DNA of 64,000 bases from Antilocapra americana (GCA_007570785.1 ML664161.1:1549658-1613657); one strand, 5' to 3'. Positions 1 through 11,417 are shown, counted from the first letter of the stretch. Translations and numbers: made by a program. Notes: generated by a model not told the origin, from the sequence alone.

Positions 1-1237
1 ATTGAAAATTATCACACTGCTACTATTTTTCATGTAGTAAAATTATTTGAGAAAAGTAATTAAAATGCATATGGTGAATATTAGCATGTAAAAAGCATTT
101 TAAAATAAAAATTATTTTAAATTTATATAAAATGTATTTTATTAATCTTTCTTTGCTTGATTAACTACTACTGTTCAGTCAAAATTTTAGGACAGTTTTA
201 AGGCAATAGGAAGTCTAAAACAAGGAGGACAAGTAGAAAACATAGTCTCTACTCTTAGGAAGCCCAAATTCTAGTTAAATAGTATCATAGTCCACAATTT
301 AAAGAAATAGAACATAGGAACATCATTACCTGGGGAAAAAACAATTTACACAAAGAGTTTACAAAGTTGGCCTAAAAATGAGATAAGAAAGTGAGTAGGA
401 GATATTACCAAAACAGTCTGGCAGCATGTGTCTTAGAAAGTGAAAGAAAGAAAGAAAGAAAATTAGTAAATTCAAATAGAACATTAAGAAAAACAAGAAA
501 AAATCTGAGTAGTATTCCAATAGGGTAATCAGTACTATAAGCAAGAGTATCAGGAGGACAATGGTAAAAATTTGAGATTAAATCCCATTCTGCTGAAAAT
601 ACTGGTCCTATTTTTGAAAACTGTATTAAGCAGCCTCCAAGCAATATAAAATGTTCTGTTTAAAGCATGAAAAATTCTGATAATTAATAATGAAATAAAA
701 CAAACAACAGAACATTCTTGGTATGTTTAGAATAAAAGTTGAGTTATATTATGAACATCTGGGGCTAGAGAAAGATGACATAGGTAAAAAAGGCAGATAG
801 AAAAATGTTTTTGCTGAAACACATAACAATGAAAACATACCTGTATTGAATATTCTTTGTTGAATTTACCATTTATGATGCCTTAAAAGGAGTGACTACA
901 TTACTAATAGAACAGAAAAAATAGATTTATATTTTTCAGAACTTGAAATAGAAAAATATTTTATCCTAATATGCAATATTATAGATTATTACTTGTAAAT
1001 AAGTCATCCCAAGTGGTCAATGAAAGGGAGAAAAAAATGTAATCAAGACAAAATTAATTTTAATTTTTGTCTCTTCTCTTGGAAAAGTAGATTTGTTATT
1101 CATCTGCTAGGTTAAATCTAGAGTACCAACAAGCAGCAATGTATCCTTTGAATTACTTTGTTTTATGTAACTTATATATTTAATGCTATTTTAAAAATAT
1201 TTCTAAATGCTAGAAACACAGATTTTGCATTTAAAGA
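1..1237. other. AT-rich non-coding sequence, no recognised element
   Basis: No interspersed repeat or convincing coding region is visible. The only local structure is a short GAAA-type simple repeat near 437-462. The small open frames here lack recognisable domains and are what AT-rich DNA gives by chance. Confidence 0.6.
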
Positions 1238-3120
1238 ATCAGCTCAGTCACTCAGTCGTGTCCGATTCTTTACAACCTCATGAACCGCAGGACGCCAGGC
1301 CTCCCTATCCATCACCACCTCCGGAGTCCACCCAAAACTCTTCATATGAAGTGGCCAAAGTAGAGTTTGAGCTTCAACATCAGTCATTCCAATGAATACC
1401 CAGGACTGATCTCCTTTAGGATGAACTGGTTGGATCTCCTTGGAGTCCAAGGGACTCTGAAGAGTCTTCTCCAACAACACAATTCAAAAGCATCAATTCT
1501 TCAGTGCTCAGCTTTCTTCACCGTCCAACTCTCACATCAATACATGACTACTGGAAAAACAATAGCCTTGACAAGACGAACATTTGTTGGCAAAGTAATG
1601 TCTCTGCTTTTCAATATGCTAACTAGGTTGGCCATAACTTTCCTTCCAAGGAATAGGCATCTTTTGATTTCATGGCTTCAATCACTATCTGCAGTGATTT
1701 TAGAGCCCCAAACAATAAAGTCTGACACTTTTTCCACTGTTTCCCCATCTATTTCCCATGAAGTGATGGGACCAGATGCCATGATCTTAGTTTTCTTAAT
1801 GTTGAACCTTAAGCCAACTTTCTCACTCTCCTCTTTCACTTTCATCAAGAAGCTCTTTGGTTCCTCTTCACTTTCTGCCATAAGGGTGGTGTCATCTGCA
1901 TATCTGAGGTTACTGATATTTCTCCTGACAATCTTGATTCCAGCTTGTGCTTCTTCCAGCCAAGCGTTTCTCATGATGTACTCTGCATAGAAGTTAAATA
2001 AGCAGGGTAACAATATATAGCCTTGGCATATTTCTTTTCCTATTTGGAACCAGTCTGTTGTTCCATGTCTGGGTCTAAATCTTGCTTCCTGACCTGCATA
2101 CAGGTTTCTCAACAGACAGGTCAGATGGTCTGGTATTCCCATCTCTTTCAGAATTTTCCACAGTTTATTGTGATCCATACAGTCAAATGTTTTGGCATAG
2201 TCAATGAAGTAGATGTTTTTCTGGAACTCTCTTGCTTTTTCAATAATCCATCGAATGTTGGCAATTTGATCTGTAGTTCCTCTGCCTTTTCTAAAACCAT
2301 CTTGAATGTCTGGAAGTTCATGGTTCATGTATTGCTGAAGCCTGGCTTGGAGAATTTTGAGCATTACTAGCATGTGAAATGAGTGCAATTGTGTGGTAGT
2401 TTGAGCACTGTTTGGCATTCCCTTTCTTTGGGATTGGAATGAAATCTGAACTTTTCCAGTCCAGTGGCCATTTCTGAGTTTTCCTAATTTGCTGGCATAT
2501 TGAGTGCAGCACTTTCACAGCATCATCTTTTAGGATTTGAAATAGCTCAACTAGAATTCCATCACCTCCACTAGCTTTGTTTGTAGTGAGGCTTTCTAAG
2601 GCCCACTTGACTTCACCTTCCAGTATGTCTGGCTCTAGCTGGATGATCATACCATCGTGATTATCTGAGTTGTGAAGATCTTTTTTTAGAGTTCTTCTGT
2701 GTATTCTTGCCACCTCTTCTTAATATCTTCTGCTTCTGTTAGGTCCATACCATTTCTGTCCTTTATCAAGCTCATCTTTGCATGAAATCTTCCCTTGGTA
2801 TCTCTAATTTTCTAGAAGAGGTCTCTAGTCATTCCCATTCTGTTGTTTTCCACTATTTCTTTGCATTGATTGCTAAGGAAGGCTTTCTTATCTCTGCTTG
2901 CTATTCTTTGGAATTCTGCATTCAGATGGGAATCTTTCCTTTTCTCCTTTGCTTTTCGCTTCTCTTCTTTTCACAGCTATTTGTAAGGCCTTCTTAGACA
3001 GCCATTTTGCTTTTTTACATTTCTTTTTCTTGGGGATGGTCTTAATCTCTGTCTCCTGTACAATGTCATGAGCCTCCATCCAAAGTTCATCAGGCACTCT
3101 GTCTATCAGATCTAGTGTCC
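1238..3120 (-). mobile_element. BovB LINE (RTE clade), 5'-truncated, antisense
   Basis: The left edge is the reverse complement of the BovB 3' terminus, with the 'gctcagtcactcagtcgtg' signature. Reading leftward from about 3120 on the minus strand gives the C-terminal part of the endonuclease-RT linker, the reverse transcriptase and the 3' tail. The copy is about 1.9 kb against roughly 3.2 kb for a complete BovB, so the endonuclease part is missing. I found no clear target-site duplication. BovB is a non-LTR retrotransposon abundant in ruminants, is known to have entered them horizontally, and supplied the 3' ends of the Bov-A and Bov-tA SINEs. Confidence 0.93.
1678..3097 (-). pseudogene. BovB reverse transcriptase remnant, frameshifted
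   Basis: The remnant lies in three minus-strand frame segments. 2888-3097 is a lysine-rich linker containing KTIPKKKKCKKAKWL. 2318-2713 is the RT N-terminal part, with NKASGGDGI and PIPKKGNAK. 1678-2418 (246 codons) is the palm and thumb region. The catalytic box NLRYADDTTLMAES is intact with both aspartates, and the preceding CQG(Y)ILLPCLFN block is present. The frames at 2418 and 2713 differ, so at least one frameshift separates fingers from palm, and there is no endonuclease domain. It is therefore non-autonomous and dead as a gene. The 207-codon plus-strand frame at 1367-1990 is its antisense shadow. Confidence 0.88.
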
Positions 3121-3631
3121 TCTAAAAAAGATTGCACATTCTGACACTTGTGTCTCTCTTCCTTTACTTCATTTCTGCATGATAACTGATTTATTTCATG
3201 GGTTCAGAATGCTGGGTGTTGGAAGATATAAGAGGGACATTCTAATCTCCCTTTTTCCTTCCTGAAAACAGGAGACAAAAACTCCCATGGCAAAGATGCT
3301 CTTCCTGTACTAGGAAAAAACAAAAAACAAACAAACGTTTTTTTGATGGTGTCAAAGCCAAGAGAATTCAGTACAAACAGACCTTACTCAAATAATTCTT
3401 ACCTTCCTTTAACCTTTAGCTATCTCACGCAGTTTACTTTTCCACAAGGTCCTCTCTTCATTAAACCTAATATAAGAGCAACTAGGTTTTTCCATTTCTC
3501 CCGGTCTTCATTTTCTTATGAGAGCTCACACACCATGTAAAGCTTTGGGAAGTTTCTATGCTTTTCTCATGTTAATCTGTTTCATATCAGTTTAATTCTG
3601 AAACCCAGTCAAAAAACTCTTTAAGAGGATG
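3121..3631. other. Non-repetitive AT-rich sequence
   Basis: I see no recognisable gene or repeat between the BovB 5' truncation point and the next SINE. There is a short A/C-rich run near 3312-3338. Confidence 0.5.
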
Positions 3632-3839
3632 AGTGAGTGAGTAGCTCAGTTGTGTCTGACTCTTTGCAACCCCTTGGATTGCAGCCTGCCAGGCTCCTCC
3701 ATCCATGGGATATTCCAGGCAAGAACACTGGAGTGTGTTGCCATTTCCTTCTCCAGGAGATCTTCCCAACCCAGGGATCAAACCCAGGTCTTCTGCATTG
3801 TGGGCAGACTCCTTACTGTTTGAACCACCAGGGAAGTCC
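3632..3839 (-). mobile_element. Bov-tA SINE, antisense
   Basis: This is a nearly complete copy in reverse orientation. The right end (about 3790-3839) is the reverse complement of the tRNA-derived head ('ccaccagggaagtcc'). The left end is the BovB-like 3' part ('gtgtctgactctttgcaac'). About 208 bp matches the usual length of the family. Bov-tA elements are Pol III-type non-autonomous retroposons thought to be moved by BovB. Confidence 0.9.
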
Positions 3840-5424
3840 TAAAAGGGTACAGATAAATTTTTACCTCCCCCGCACCTTATACTTCACATCTTCTCCAGCT
3901 CAGATAATTAAGAAAATATATTGGCCTTAAAGCCAAAAGCTATGACTAACAATGTGTTGATAGTTCTCTCCAGTCCATTGGGTTTCTCTCTGAGATGAAG
4001 CACTAAGTGATAGTATGCAGTCTAAAAATTCAGGGGTGCTTGGTGAGCCATACCTTTCTGTCTCCATCAGATGCAGTAACAATGTTCTTTATTGTAATAT
4101 TGAATATTTAACATCTAAAAATCCCATTAACTGGCCACTGTAAGAGAGAAGATGAAGAATGTTAACTGATTGATTTCTACATCAATTGATTCTTTTATAA
4201 ATATCTATTACATATCCAGTACTTTTCCATATTTATTAAAAAAACAGAAAATGGAAAAATGCTTAAGGAATTATATTTTATTTCTGATAAACAACTAAAA
4301 CACTTAAACAGTATATTAGCTTGTGCTTAGGAATATAACTAATGGATAGTGTAATCACGAATTATTCAGACTGTGGAATTTTTCTTAAAGAAACAAAGTA
4401 GGATTATTTAATTAAGAGATTTCTATATATTCATTATGTTCCCTATACTCTATATATTATTTTTGTTTTAAGATATCATATTTTATACGTAACAACATTT
4501 AACAAGACTCAAATTTAACTTGAAAACTTGAGGTCATATTTAAAAAGAGCAACTCAAATTTAATATGGGCAATTTCATTAGCATATAACTTTAATTTAAG
4601 AAGAAAGTGCATACTATATTTCCCTTATTACCCTCCAGGGTATCGAACACGGCATTCTATTGATAGTGAGTAAGCTGACTGACTCTTTATTACAAGGAAT
4701 GTAATTTATTTTTTTTATTCCTAGGGTCTACCCCATATCTGACACAAAACATTTAATAACATGTATTAAGTAAATGAATATATGTATGTATAAATTAAAA
4801 TAAGGATGAATGAATAACTATGAGAGGAAAATATGTAACATTTTGGGGAGTTACAATTGATATTCCTTCTAATCTCATCACTTATAACAACCTAAGTATA
4901 CATATACATAAATACACACACATAACTATTTATTTATGCATGTTTGTAGATATATGAATACAAATTTGGAGGCTATAGATATCCACATAAGAAGGTTACA
5001 TGGTTATTGTGGCTTTAATCTGGAATTTCTTAAGTAAAAATTACAAATTTGCTTAATGTTAATTCGGAATGGCTTACTTAACTAGGCTTAAGGTAAATTT
5101 TCTGAGTTCTTTAAGTATTCCGAGAAGGTATAATATTAAGATTGGTTCTGGGAACTTATGCTAATTAGAAGGTCTACTCCTAGCTTGTAAAATGTTTATC
5201 CATATGAAATGAAGTTACTATTAATGCTAACTTTAAGTTATATATATAAACTAAAACTTAGGTTCTCATGTGGCATTTTTGCTATTTGCTTCAGTGAAAG
5301 GTGTCTTCTAGTTTTTAAATTGTTACTTTCCATATGGCTCACATCTATGTCTCATGTTAGTCAGTAAAACAATTTCATAATGAAATATCCTTCTAGAGAC
5401 ATATAGATCTGTATATTCTCATGT
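3840..5424. other. AT-rich sequence without recognised features
   Basis: About 1.6 kb with no element I can name and no coding signal. Low-complexity TA and ACAC patches occur around 4890-4960. Confidence 0.5.
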
Positions 5425-5642
5425 ATAGGTGTATGTGTTCAGTCATGTCCAACTCTTTGTGACCACATAGACTATAGCCTGCCAGTCTCCTCTGTCCATG
5501 GAGTTTTCCAGGCAAGAATACTGGAGCGGGTTGCCGTTTTCTTACTCTAGGGGATCTTCCTGACCCAAGGATCGAACCCATGTCTCTTGGGTCCCCTACA
5601 TCGGCAGGTGGATACTTCACCACTGCACCACCTGGGAAGTCC
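5425..5642 (-). mobile_element. Bov-tA SINE, antisense
   Basis: A full-length antisense copy. The BovB-related tail lies at the left ('cagtcatgtccaactctttgtgacc') and the tRNA-like head ends at 5642 ('caccacctgggaagtccc'). The copy is well preserved. The 76-codon minus-strand frame at 5393-5623 is simply the SINE read through and is not a gene. Confidence 0.9.
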
Positions 5643-6230
5643 CTCTGTACATTCCTAAATCCATGTAATTAATTAGTGTATTAAAATATGTATTAATAAT
5701 GCTTAAAACTCATATAATAAAGGTTCTTTGCAGTGTTGTTCCCTCTGACTTTGCAAGTTAAAAGTATAATGCTGACTCAGCATTAGCATATTTAGGTGCC
5801 TTAGGGCATTTTCCATGAAGAAAGAATACCTTTTGGCACTTTCTTTTCTTGTTTCTCCGAAATCTCTGAACTGATTTTGTGGGTCATGGCGTGAGGCCCA
5901 TCTGTTTAATCAGATTTCTGCCTGATAATGCAGGTAGACTAGAAAGTTGAAACTTAGCTATACTCTCCTTTAAGTGTTGTAATTAGCCCATATCTGCTCA
6001 GAAGCTAAGTAATGAGTACATTTTAAAATGCAGATAACAGCAGAATGTAATTTTTACTTGCTTAAGCTATTTCAAAATTCCTATGGGTTGAGTGTGTTTC
6101 ATCAGCCAAATTGGATCAGGTTGGTTTAAGATTCCCTAATATACCACTAAAGGATATAAGCCAATGTATCTGCTCAGATGCCAGCAGCTATTACCTTGAG
6201 TCAGATTCATTGTTCAAAGCCAAACATATA

Positions 6231-6271
<41 letters not shown>

Positions 6272-6692
6272 TCCTTTCCCACTTAATTGTTTCAGTTCAG
6301 GGTGAATTGGACATTTCTTCCTCCTTTAGAAAAGACTCAAGAACAGTTTTGTTATTTTTTTTTTTCTTCTTATGATTATACGTGACATAGGGGCACAGAT
6401 ACATGGATTTGCCCATAGATATCCCTTCAGGGGCCCATTCAAAGGCCATGTCTAAAGGCAATGACTGGGTAATATAAACATAAAAATATTAGAGAACTGT
6501 ATTTGGGCCTAGGTGAGATGGGGTGAGGGAGAATAAGAAAGAAATTTATATAATAATCCCTTTGAGTTAGCAATTTAGCTTCTTAAGGAATTTTAGAACA
6601 GAAAATCAAGTTAGATTCATGACTAATTTAAAAATCTGGGTGGTTAAAATCGGTTGATTGAGAGGAAGGAACTTACTGATTTGCTCTAGACC
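5643..6692. other. Non-repetitive interval with one microsatellite
   Basis: The stretch about 5750-6180 is less AT-skewed than its surroundings and contains no repeat I recognise. No open frame supports a gene. Confidence 0.45.
6234..6269. repeat. (TG)n microsatellite
   Basis: An uninterrupted run of about 18 TG units. It is long enough to be length-polymorphic in a population. The valine/cysteine run in the short frame across it comes from this repeat. Confidence 0.97.
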
Positions 6693-6893
6693 CATGTTGC
6701 CCAATGCTCTAGTTGCTAGCTACATATGGCTATTTAAATTCTAATTAAAGTTACACTAAATTAAAATTTCAGTTCCTCAGTCACACAGCCATTATTTCAA
6801 ATGCTCAATAAACATATGTGCCTAGTGGTTAACATGCTGGGTAGCCCACATACAGACAATTTCTAACATTGCAGGAAGTTCTGTTGGAATGAG
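6693..6893 (-). mobile_element. hAT-Charlie MER5-type nonautonomous DNA transposon
   Basis: The block carries the MER5 pattern. There are two facing copies of a 'gctacatatggctatt'-like core with an AT-rich centre, a 'cagttcctcagtcacac' segment and a 'tgctcaataaacatatgtgcctagtgg' segment, with an end related to 'aagttctgttggaat'. In my recollection this is the MER5A/MER5B group read in reverse. It is heavily diverged, as expected for an element older than the eutherian radiation. The exact subfamily would need a RepeatMasker run. Confidence 0.7.
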
Positions 6894-7480
6894 CTGCTCT
6901 AGAGTAAAGACACTAAGGAAAATTTTCCCCCACTGTTCGGTCACAGGGGGTCACAAATACAAATCATAGCTGTCATCATTAAGCTTAAAATCCCTGTCCA
7001 GTTATCCTGAAACTATCCTACAAGAAAGCACTATATTAAAATTACTTTGGTTCATTTTCAAGATTCCTCAATATTGGCTAATCTTTTTCCTGTATATTTG
7101 CTACATCACTATCTCATATTATTTGTATCAAATGTCCTCAATCATTTATTTTGATCACTTGTTAAAAATAACTTAAGTTAATTATAATGTCCTTTACTGT
7201 TACTTCACTCATATTTATCTTATTATTTCCAAATCTGATTTTGACACTCTGAATTACATTTCTCTTTAATCTTTTTCTTGAATTTGAAAAGTATTTTGTT
7301 CATTTTCTTCTGAATAACCTCTACTTCAGATGTTTCTATCCATTCTTTGATACTTTTAATTTTATTATTATTAAGAAACGTATCAAAACTATCTCACAAT
7401 AGAGAATACAGAATAATGAGCTCTTATGAGTCTGTCACCCATTTTTGACAATTATCAAGTCATGATTAAAATTCTCATCT
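6894..7480. other. AT-rich sequence, no confident element
   Basis: Nothing is clearly recognised. The part from about 7380 could be diverged L1-type sequence leading into the next fragment, but I cannot align it by eye. Confidence 0.4.
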
Positions 7481-7519
7481 ATAATACAACTCGCTTCCAC
7501 CAATTCCCAAGTTTTGGAA

Positions 7520-7725
7520 ATAATTTAAAAACATGATATCAAATATGATTCCATTTAATATAATATTCTCTAAAAAGTAAAACTGTAGACATGAAAAATG
7601 ATTAGTGGCTGCCATGGGAAAGGTTTGGCACAAAGGGGTATTTTTGTGGATATTGAACATTTTAGAATAGCTGATTTTTGTTGTGGTTGCATGAATCATT
7701 ACATGGACTAAAAATGCTTAGAATT
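7520..7725 (+). mobile_element. Ancient L1 3'-end fragment
   Basis: Residual L1 3' patterns are visible: 'atgattccatttaatataatattct', 'gtggctgccatgggaaagg' and 'gttgtggttgcatgaatcattacatgg'. Mammalian L1M elements carry these motifs shortly before their 3' ends. The copy is strongly diverged. A CA-rich simple repeat follows at about 7731-7750. Confidence 0.6.
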
Positions 7726-8042
7726 ACATAAACACACACACATACACACAAATGAAGGTTAAAAACAATGAAAATTGACTAAGAGCTATAGCTTAGATAG
7801 TGATTACCAGCATCACTTTCTTAGTTTTGATATTGTACTGCAGCTATATTATAATCACCATTAGAGAACCTTGAGACTTTACATTATTTCCAAAATTCTC
7901 TGAGTCTATATTTAGCTCAGAATAAAAACATTAAAAATAATTTTAATAGAATAAAACTACTAAAATACTTAGGAACATACTGAACAAAAGAAAAACAATA
8001 AAGATCTAAATAATTGGAGAGTTATACCAAGCCTATTGACTT

Positions 8043-8500
8043 TGAGGGAGTCCATTCCTAGGCAGATTGATAAGGAGTCCAGGGGTCCCCAAGGAGAGAG
8101 GGGTCTGGAATTCTCAAGGAGGAAGAAAGGACAAACTTATTTTTCTCTCTACATTCCTTAGGATTATATAACAATAACGTATCCTTCTTGAGGACAATCT
8201 GGAAAAAAACTTTCTAGCTAATCCTGTTATCTTAAAATGTAAATTATGAGAGTGGGTCTGGTGAGGTCTTTACAACCTCCAGACATTTTTTTGATTCACT
8301 GTAATAACTAATTTGAGAGTATATAACTCCATTGCTAATGCTAGCAAGCGGGTACTCTTTCTGCTCCTTTCTGATGTCTATGTCAGAAGCTTTCTCTATC
8401 CCTTTTATACTTTAATAAACTCTATTGCACAAAAGCTATGACCGATCAAGCCTCGTCTCTGACCCTGGGTTGAATTCTTCTCATCATGGGTATAGCAACA
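8043..8500 (+). mobile_element. Solo LTR of a ruminant endogenous retrovirus
   Basis: A 458-bp block begins with TG ('tgagggagtccattcctagg') and ends with CA ('gggtatagcaaca'). It carries a TATA-like 'tatataa' near 8320, then AATAAA at 8414-8419 followed by a 'ctctattgca' polyadenylation context. This is the U3-R-U5 layout of an LTR. It sits inside ancient L1 sequence with no internal retroviral region beside it, so it is a solo LTR left by recombination between two LTRs. The flanks ('gactt' / 'acctt') are only weakly duplicate. It may belong to the cattle BTLTR class-II group, but that assignment is from memory. Confidence 0.72.
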
Positions 8501-8943
8501 ACCTTTCAGTTTGAAAATCAATATTGTGAAATGTTAATTTTCTCAAAATTAATCTACAGATTCTAAGTAATCACAATCATAATTACAGTAGAATTTCTTA
8601 TACAAATTGGCATACTGAATCTATAATTTATACAAAAATATGAAAACATAAAACTATTTAAAACATAAAACTATTATAAAATAATATACAGCCTTACACT
8701 GGTATGAAGATAGGAAAAAAATATCAAAGACAAAGAATAGACAGTTCAGAAATAGACCTACATGTATTTTGTCAATTATTTTTGACAAAGATACCAAGGC
8801 AATCCAAAAAACACTTCTCAACTAATTATATTTAAAATATTATATGTCTATATGTGAAAAAAAGGAATATTAACCTCTATGTTACACCATACACAAAACT
8901 GAGTTTGGGATAGATGCATATCTAAACATAAAAAGCAAAACTA

Positions 8944-9278
8944 GGACTTCCCTGGTGGCTCAGTGGTAAAGAATCTCCCTGCCAATGCAGGAGACAGGAA
9001 TTTAATTCCTGATTCAGGAAGATCCCGCATGCCCTAGAGCAACAAAGCCCATGCGCCACAATGATTAAGCCTGTACTCTAAAGCCCAGAATCCGTGATGA
9101 CTGATTCTACATGCCACAACTACTGAAGCCCATGTGCCCTAGAGCCTGTGCTCTGCAACAACATAAACCACCAACACCAAAATAAGAAACCTGTGTACTC
9201 CAACTAGAGAGTAACTTCTGCTTGCCACAGCAATGAAGACCTAGCATAGTCAAAAATAAATAAATAAATAAAATTATA
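8944..9278 (+). mobile_element. CHR-type tRNA-Glu SINE
   Basis: The head 'ggacttccctggtggctcagtgg' and the body of repeated 'gccacaactactgaagcccatg'-like phrases are typical of the cetartiodactyl CHR family, followed by an (AAAT)n A-rich tail at 9255-9278. It is flanked by a near-perfect TSD: 'aaaaagcaaaacta' at 8930-8943 and 'aaaaagtaaaacta' at 9279-9292 (13 of 14 match). The insertion went into the ancient L1. Confidence 0.88.
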
Positions 9279-9293
9279 AAAAAGTAAAACTAT

Positions 9294-9522
9294 GACATTG
9301 TATGGCAAAAACAATAAAAAAAAAAAAAGAAACTAACTTGTGAAAAGTCCACCAATCGGTTTCATAAATTTCGAAAACTCCCTCACCCTGCCCCCAAACT
9401 ATAAAAAAGCCTATCTGCTGTTACTCGGGGCTCTCCTACCTAAGCCGCTGCGTCGGTGGGGGTGGAAGCCCCTGCTCTAGCTTGAATAAAAGACCCTCTT
9501 ATGTTTACAGGGAAAAAAAAAA
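9294..9522 (+). mobile_element. Poly(A)-tailed insert: L1 3' tip plus LTR (U3-R), probable 3' transduction
   Basis: The insert is flanked by a perfect 16-bp duplication, 'aaaaaagtaaaactat' at 9278-9293 and 9521-9536. It holds three parts: about 22 bp like the ruminant L1 3' tip ('cattgtatggcaaaaacaat') with an A12 run at about 9316-9328; a retroviral LTR segment (see next entry); and a terminal poly(A). Two poly(A) tracts in one TSD-bounded insert suggest a 5'-truncated L1 whose transcript ran past its own poly(A) site and ended at the poly(A) signal of a downstream LTR. The alternative is a retrocopied retroviral mRNA end with an unrelated 5' scrap. Confidence 0.6.
9340..9512 (+). repeat. 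LTR U3-R segment carried within the insert
   Basis: It contains a CCAAT box ('accaatcgg', 9351-9359), a TATA-like 'tataaaaaag' near 9400, and AATAAA at 9485-9490 followed by about 20 bp and then poly(A). It is GC-rich compared with its surroundings. The sequence stops where R would end, with no U5, as expected if it came from a polyadenylated RNA rather than from integrated proviral DNA. The layout resembles class-I (gammaretrovirus-like) LTRs. Confidence 0.65.
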
Positions 9523-10615
9523 AAAAGTAAAACTATAAATCTTACAAAACATGGGAGAATATCCTATGACTTCAGTAAGGCAAATTACTTTTTAGACAAG
9601 ATACAACAAATACCTTAAAAGTGTAAAGGAGTAAATTAAAAGCTAAACATCTTTAAATGTAAAAATACTGTTGTCAAAGAACACTTAAAAATCAATAAAC
9701 AAATCACTATCTGGAAGAAATTGCTTTCAAAACATTTATCTTACAAAAAAAAAAAAACTAAATATATAAAATCTCCATGTGACAATAAAGTGACAAGCCA
9801 ATAAATAAAAATGGGCAAAAGAACAGAAATGTTACAAAGGGAGATGTAAAAATGGGTGAAAAAAAATGTTGAAAAAGTGAACACTACTTGTCATTAAGGA
9901 AATTCAGTTTAAAATCACAATAAAATACCATCATGAAACTGTAAGTTTGGCTGAAATTTAAATGTTGGAGAACACCCAATGTTGTTAACTACAGAGAATA
10001 ACTGGAACACTTAGACATTTGTGGTAAGTATATACAACTGCACAATGGAAAATTCTGTGGCAATGTATTATAAAGAGTCACATATAGCTGTCCTAGAAAA
10101 CAGGTATTCCACTTCTGTGTATTAATCTAACAGAAATGAAAATGTATGCTCAAAGAAGTATCTATAAGAATGTTCATGGCCACTCTGTTCACAACAGTTA
10201 AACAGTAGAAATAAGCCAAGTATATATCAATAAGAGAATTGATAAATAGTTCACTATATTTACACTTACTCATCAAAAGGAACAGACTACTGAAGCATGC
10301 AACAACATGCATGAATCCAGCAGACACTTTGCTGAAAGAAATAATCCAGGCACAGAAAACTACTACTCTACAGTGCCAGTTGCATGACATTTTGGAACAG
10401 ATATAAGTAGGTAAAACTAATACATGGTTTAAAAAAAAAATTAACAAACTGGTTTGCCTTGGGCTGAGGGGTGTTGATTGAGAAGAGAACTAGAGAACTT
10501 TCTGAGACTATGGTTATGTTCATTGTCTTAATAAGGTCTGCTTACACAAGCGTATTCATTTTTCAAAACTCAAACTGTACATAAGGCTTTTACATTGCAC
10601 TGCATTTAAACTAAA

Positions 10616-11417
10616 ACCACTACAAAAATATGGAATTTTAGTTAGCTGGTTTCCATTTAACTACTTTATAGAGAGAGACACACACTTTGTCATACACATG
10701 TGAACAGAGAGAGAGAGAATGAAGCCATATTACTTACCAAAAGTGACACACCAGATGAAATATATTTAATTTCTACATAGCATTCTGAAAAGTCTGGCTA
10801 ATATAAGCCATTTTTATAAATCTCTCCTGGAGATTAAGGAATGAGTCAAGTATTATCTGTAAGCAGGGTATTCTAGATCTCAGCAAAAACACACTTGAAA
10901 CAGGTGGTACGGAATGAAAGCCTGATGTGCTGAAAGGTCAGAAAGAAGGTCAGGGTGGAAAGAATATAGTCAAAAATAATTTCAGAATGTTGGTAGAGTG
11001 CAAAATACTATAAGGCCTTGTAGATTTTTGTAAAGAGTTCTTTTTTTTTTTTTAAACTCTGAGGGGAAAGGAGGGATATTATGTAATTTAAAGCTAAAGA
11101 TTAACATGCATTGTAAATAGACTGTAGAAAGGCAGTAGTGGAAAGAGTAATTTATGTATCAGAGATGATGATGACTTGGTACAGGATAATATATAAATAA
11201 AGATAGCAAACATGGCTGGATTTTTAGATTTCAGAAATTTAGATTCATTGATTTTAGTTCTATCACTAGATACATAACTTAGATTTTAGAAGTTTAGATT
11301 TAGGTAAATCACCACAAGATTGGCTCATTTAAGAGATGTAAAATATGCATTTGGAAATGTACTTGAATTTTAGGAGAGTGATTCAAACTGGAGAGACATA
11401 CTTAGGAGGTATCAGTG
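10616..11417. other. Diverged sequence with traces of an ancient dispersed repeat
   Basis: From about 10860 phrases such as 'aaggccttgtagatttttg' resemble a widespread old mammalian repeat whose fragments I recognise but cannot name with confidence. It seems to continue after the Bov-tA (11640-12190: 'gatcaagatgataagaaggcc', 'ggtcaagatggaagaaac'). Similar traces occur at about 33330-33990. A T-run lies at about 11039-11053. No genes were seen. Confidence 0.35.

Larger units (their letters stand above)
7930..10615 (+). mobile_element. Ancient L1 (L1M-type) hosting three later insertions
   Basis: Diverged L1 ORF2 sequence starts near 7930 ('actaaaatacttaggaacata'). It is interrupted at 8043-8500 by an LTR and resumes with 'atcaatattgtgaaatgttaa' and 'aatctacagattc'. 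It is interrupted again at about 8944-9536 by a SINE and a transduction-like insert, then continues to a 3' end near 10615. Late ORF2 and 3' UTR motifs such as 'gacaaagataccaaggcaatccaaa' and 'aatgttcatggccactctgttcacaacagt' are readable. No coding capacity remains. Confidence 0.75.

Noticed and set aside
1367..1990. 207-codon plus-strand open frame
   Set aside because: It is exactly antisense to the BovB reverse transcriptase. The same kind of frame appears opposite other BovB copies (14664-15104, 17225-17740), so it is a property of the element's antisense strand and not a gene.
6178..6375. 65-codon frame with a cysteine/valine run
   Set aside because: The run is the translation of the TG microsatellite.
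8043..8500. Intact endogenous retrovirus
   Set aside because: Only LTR sequence is present. No gag, pol or env similarity lies next to it, and diverged L1 flanks both sides.
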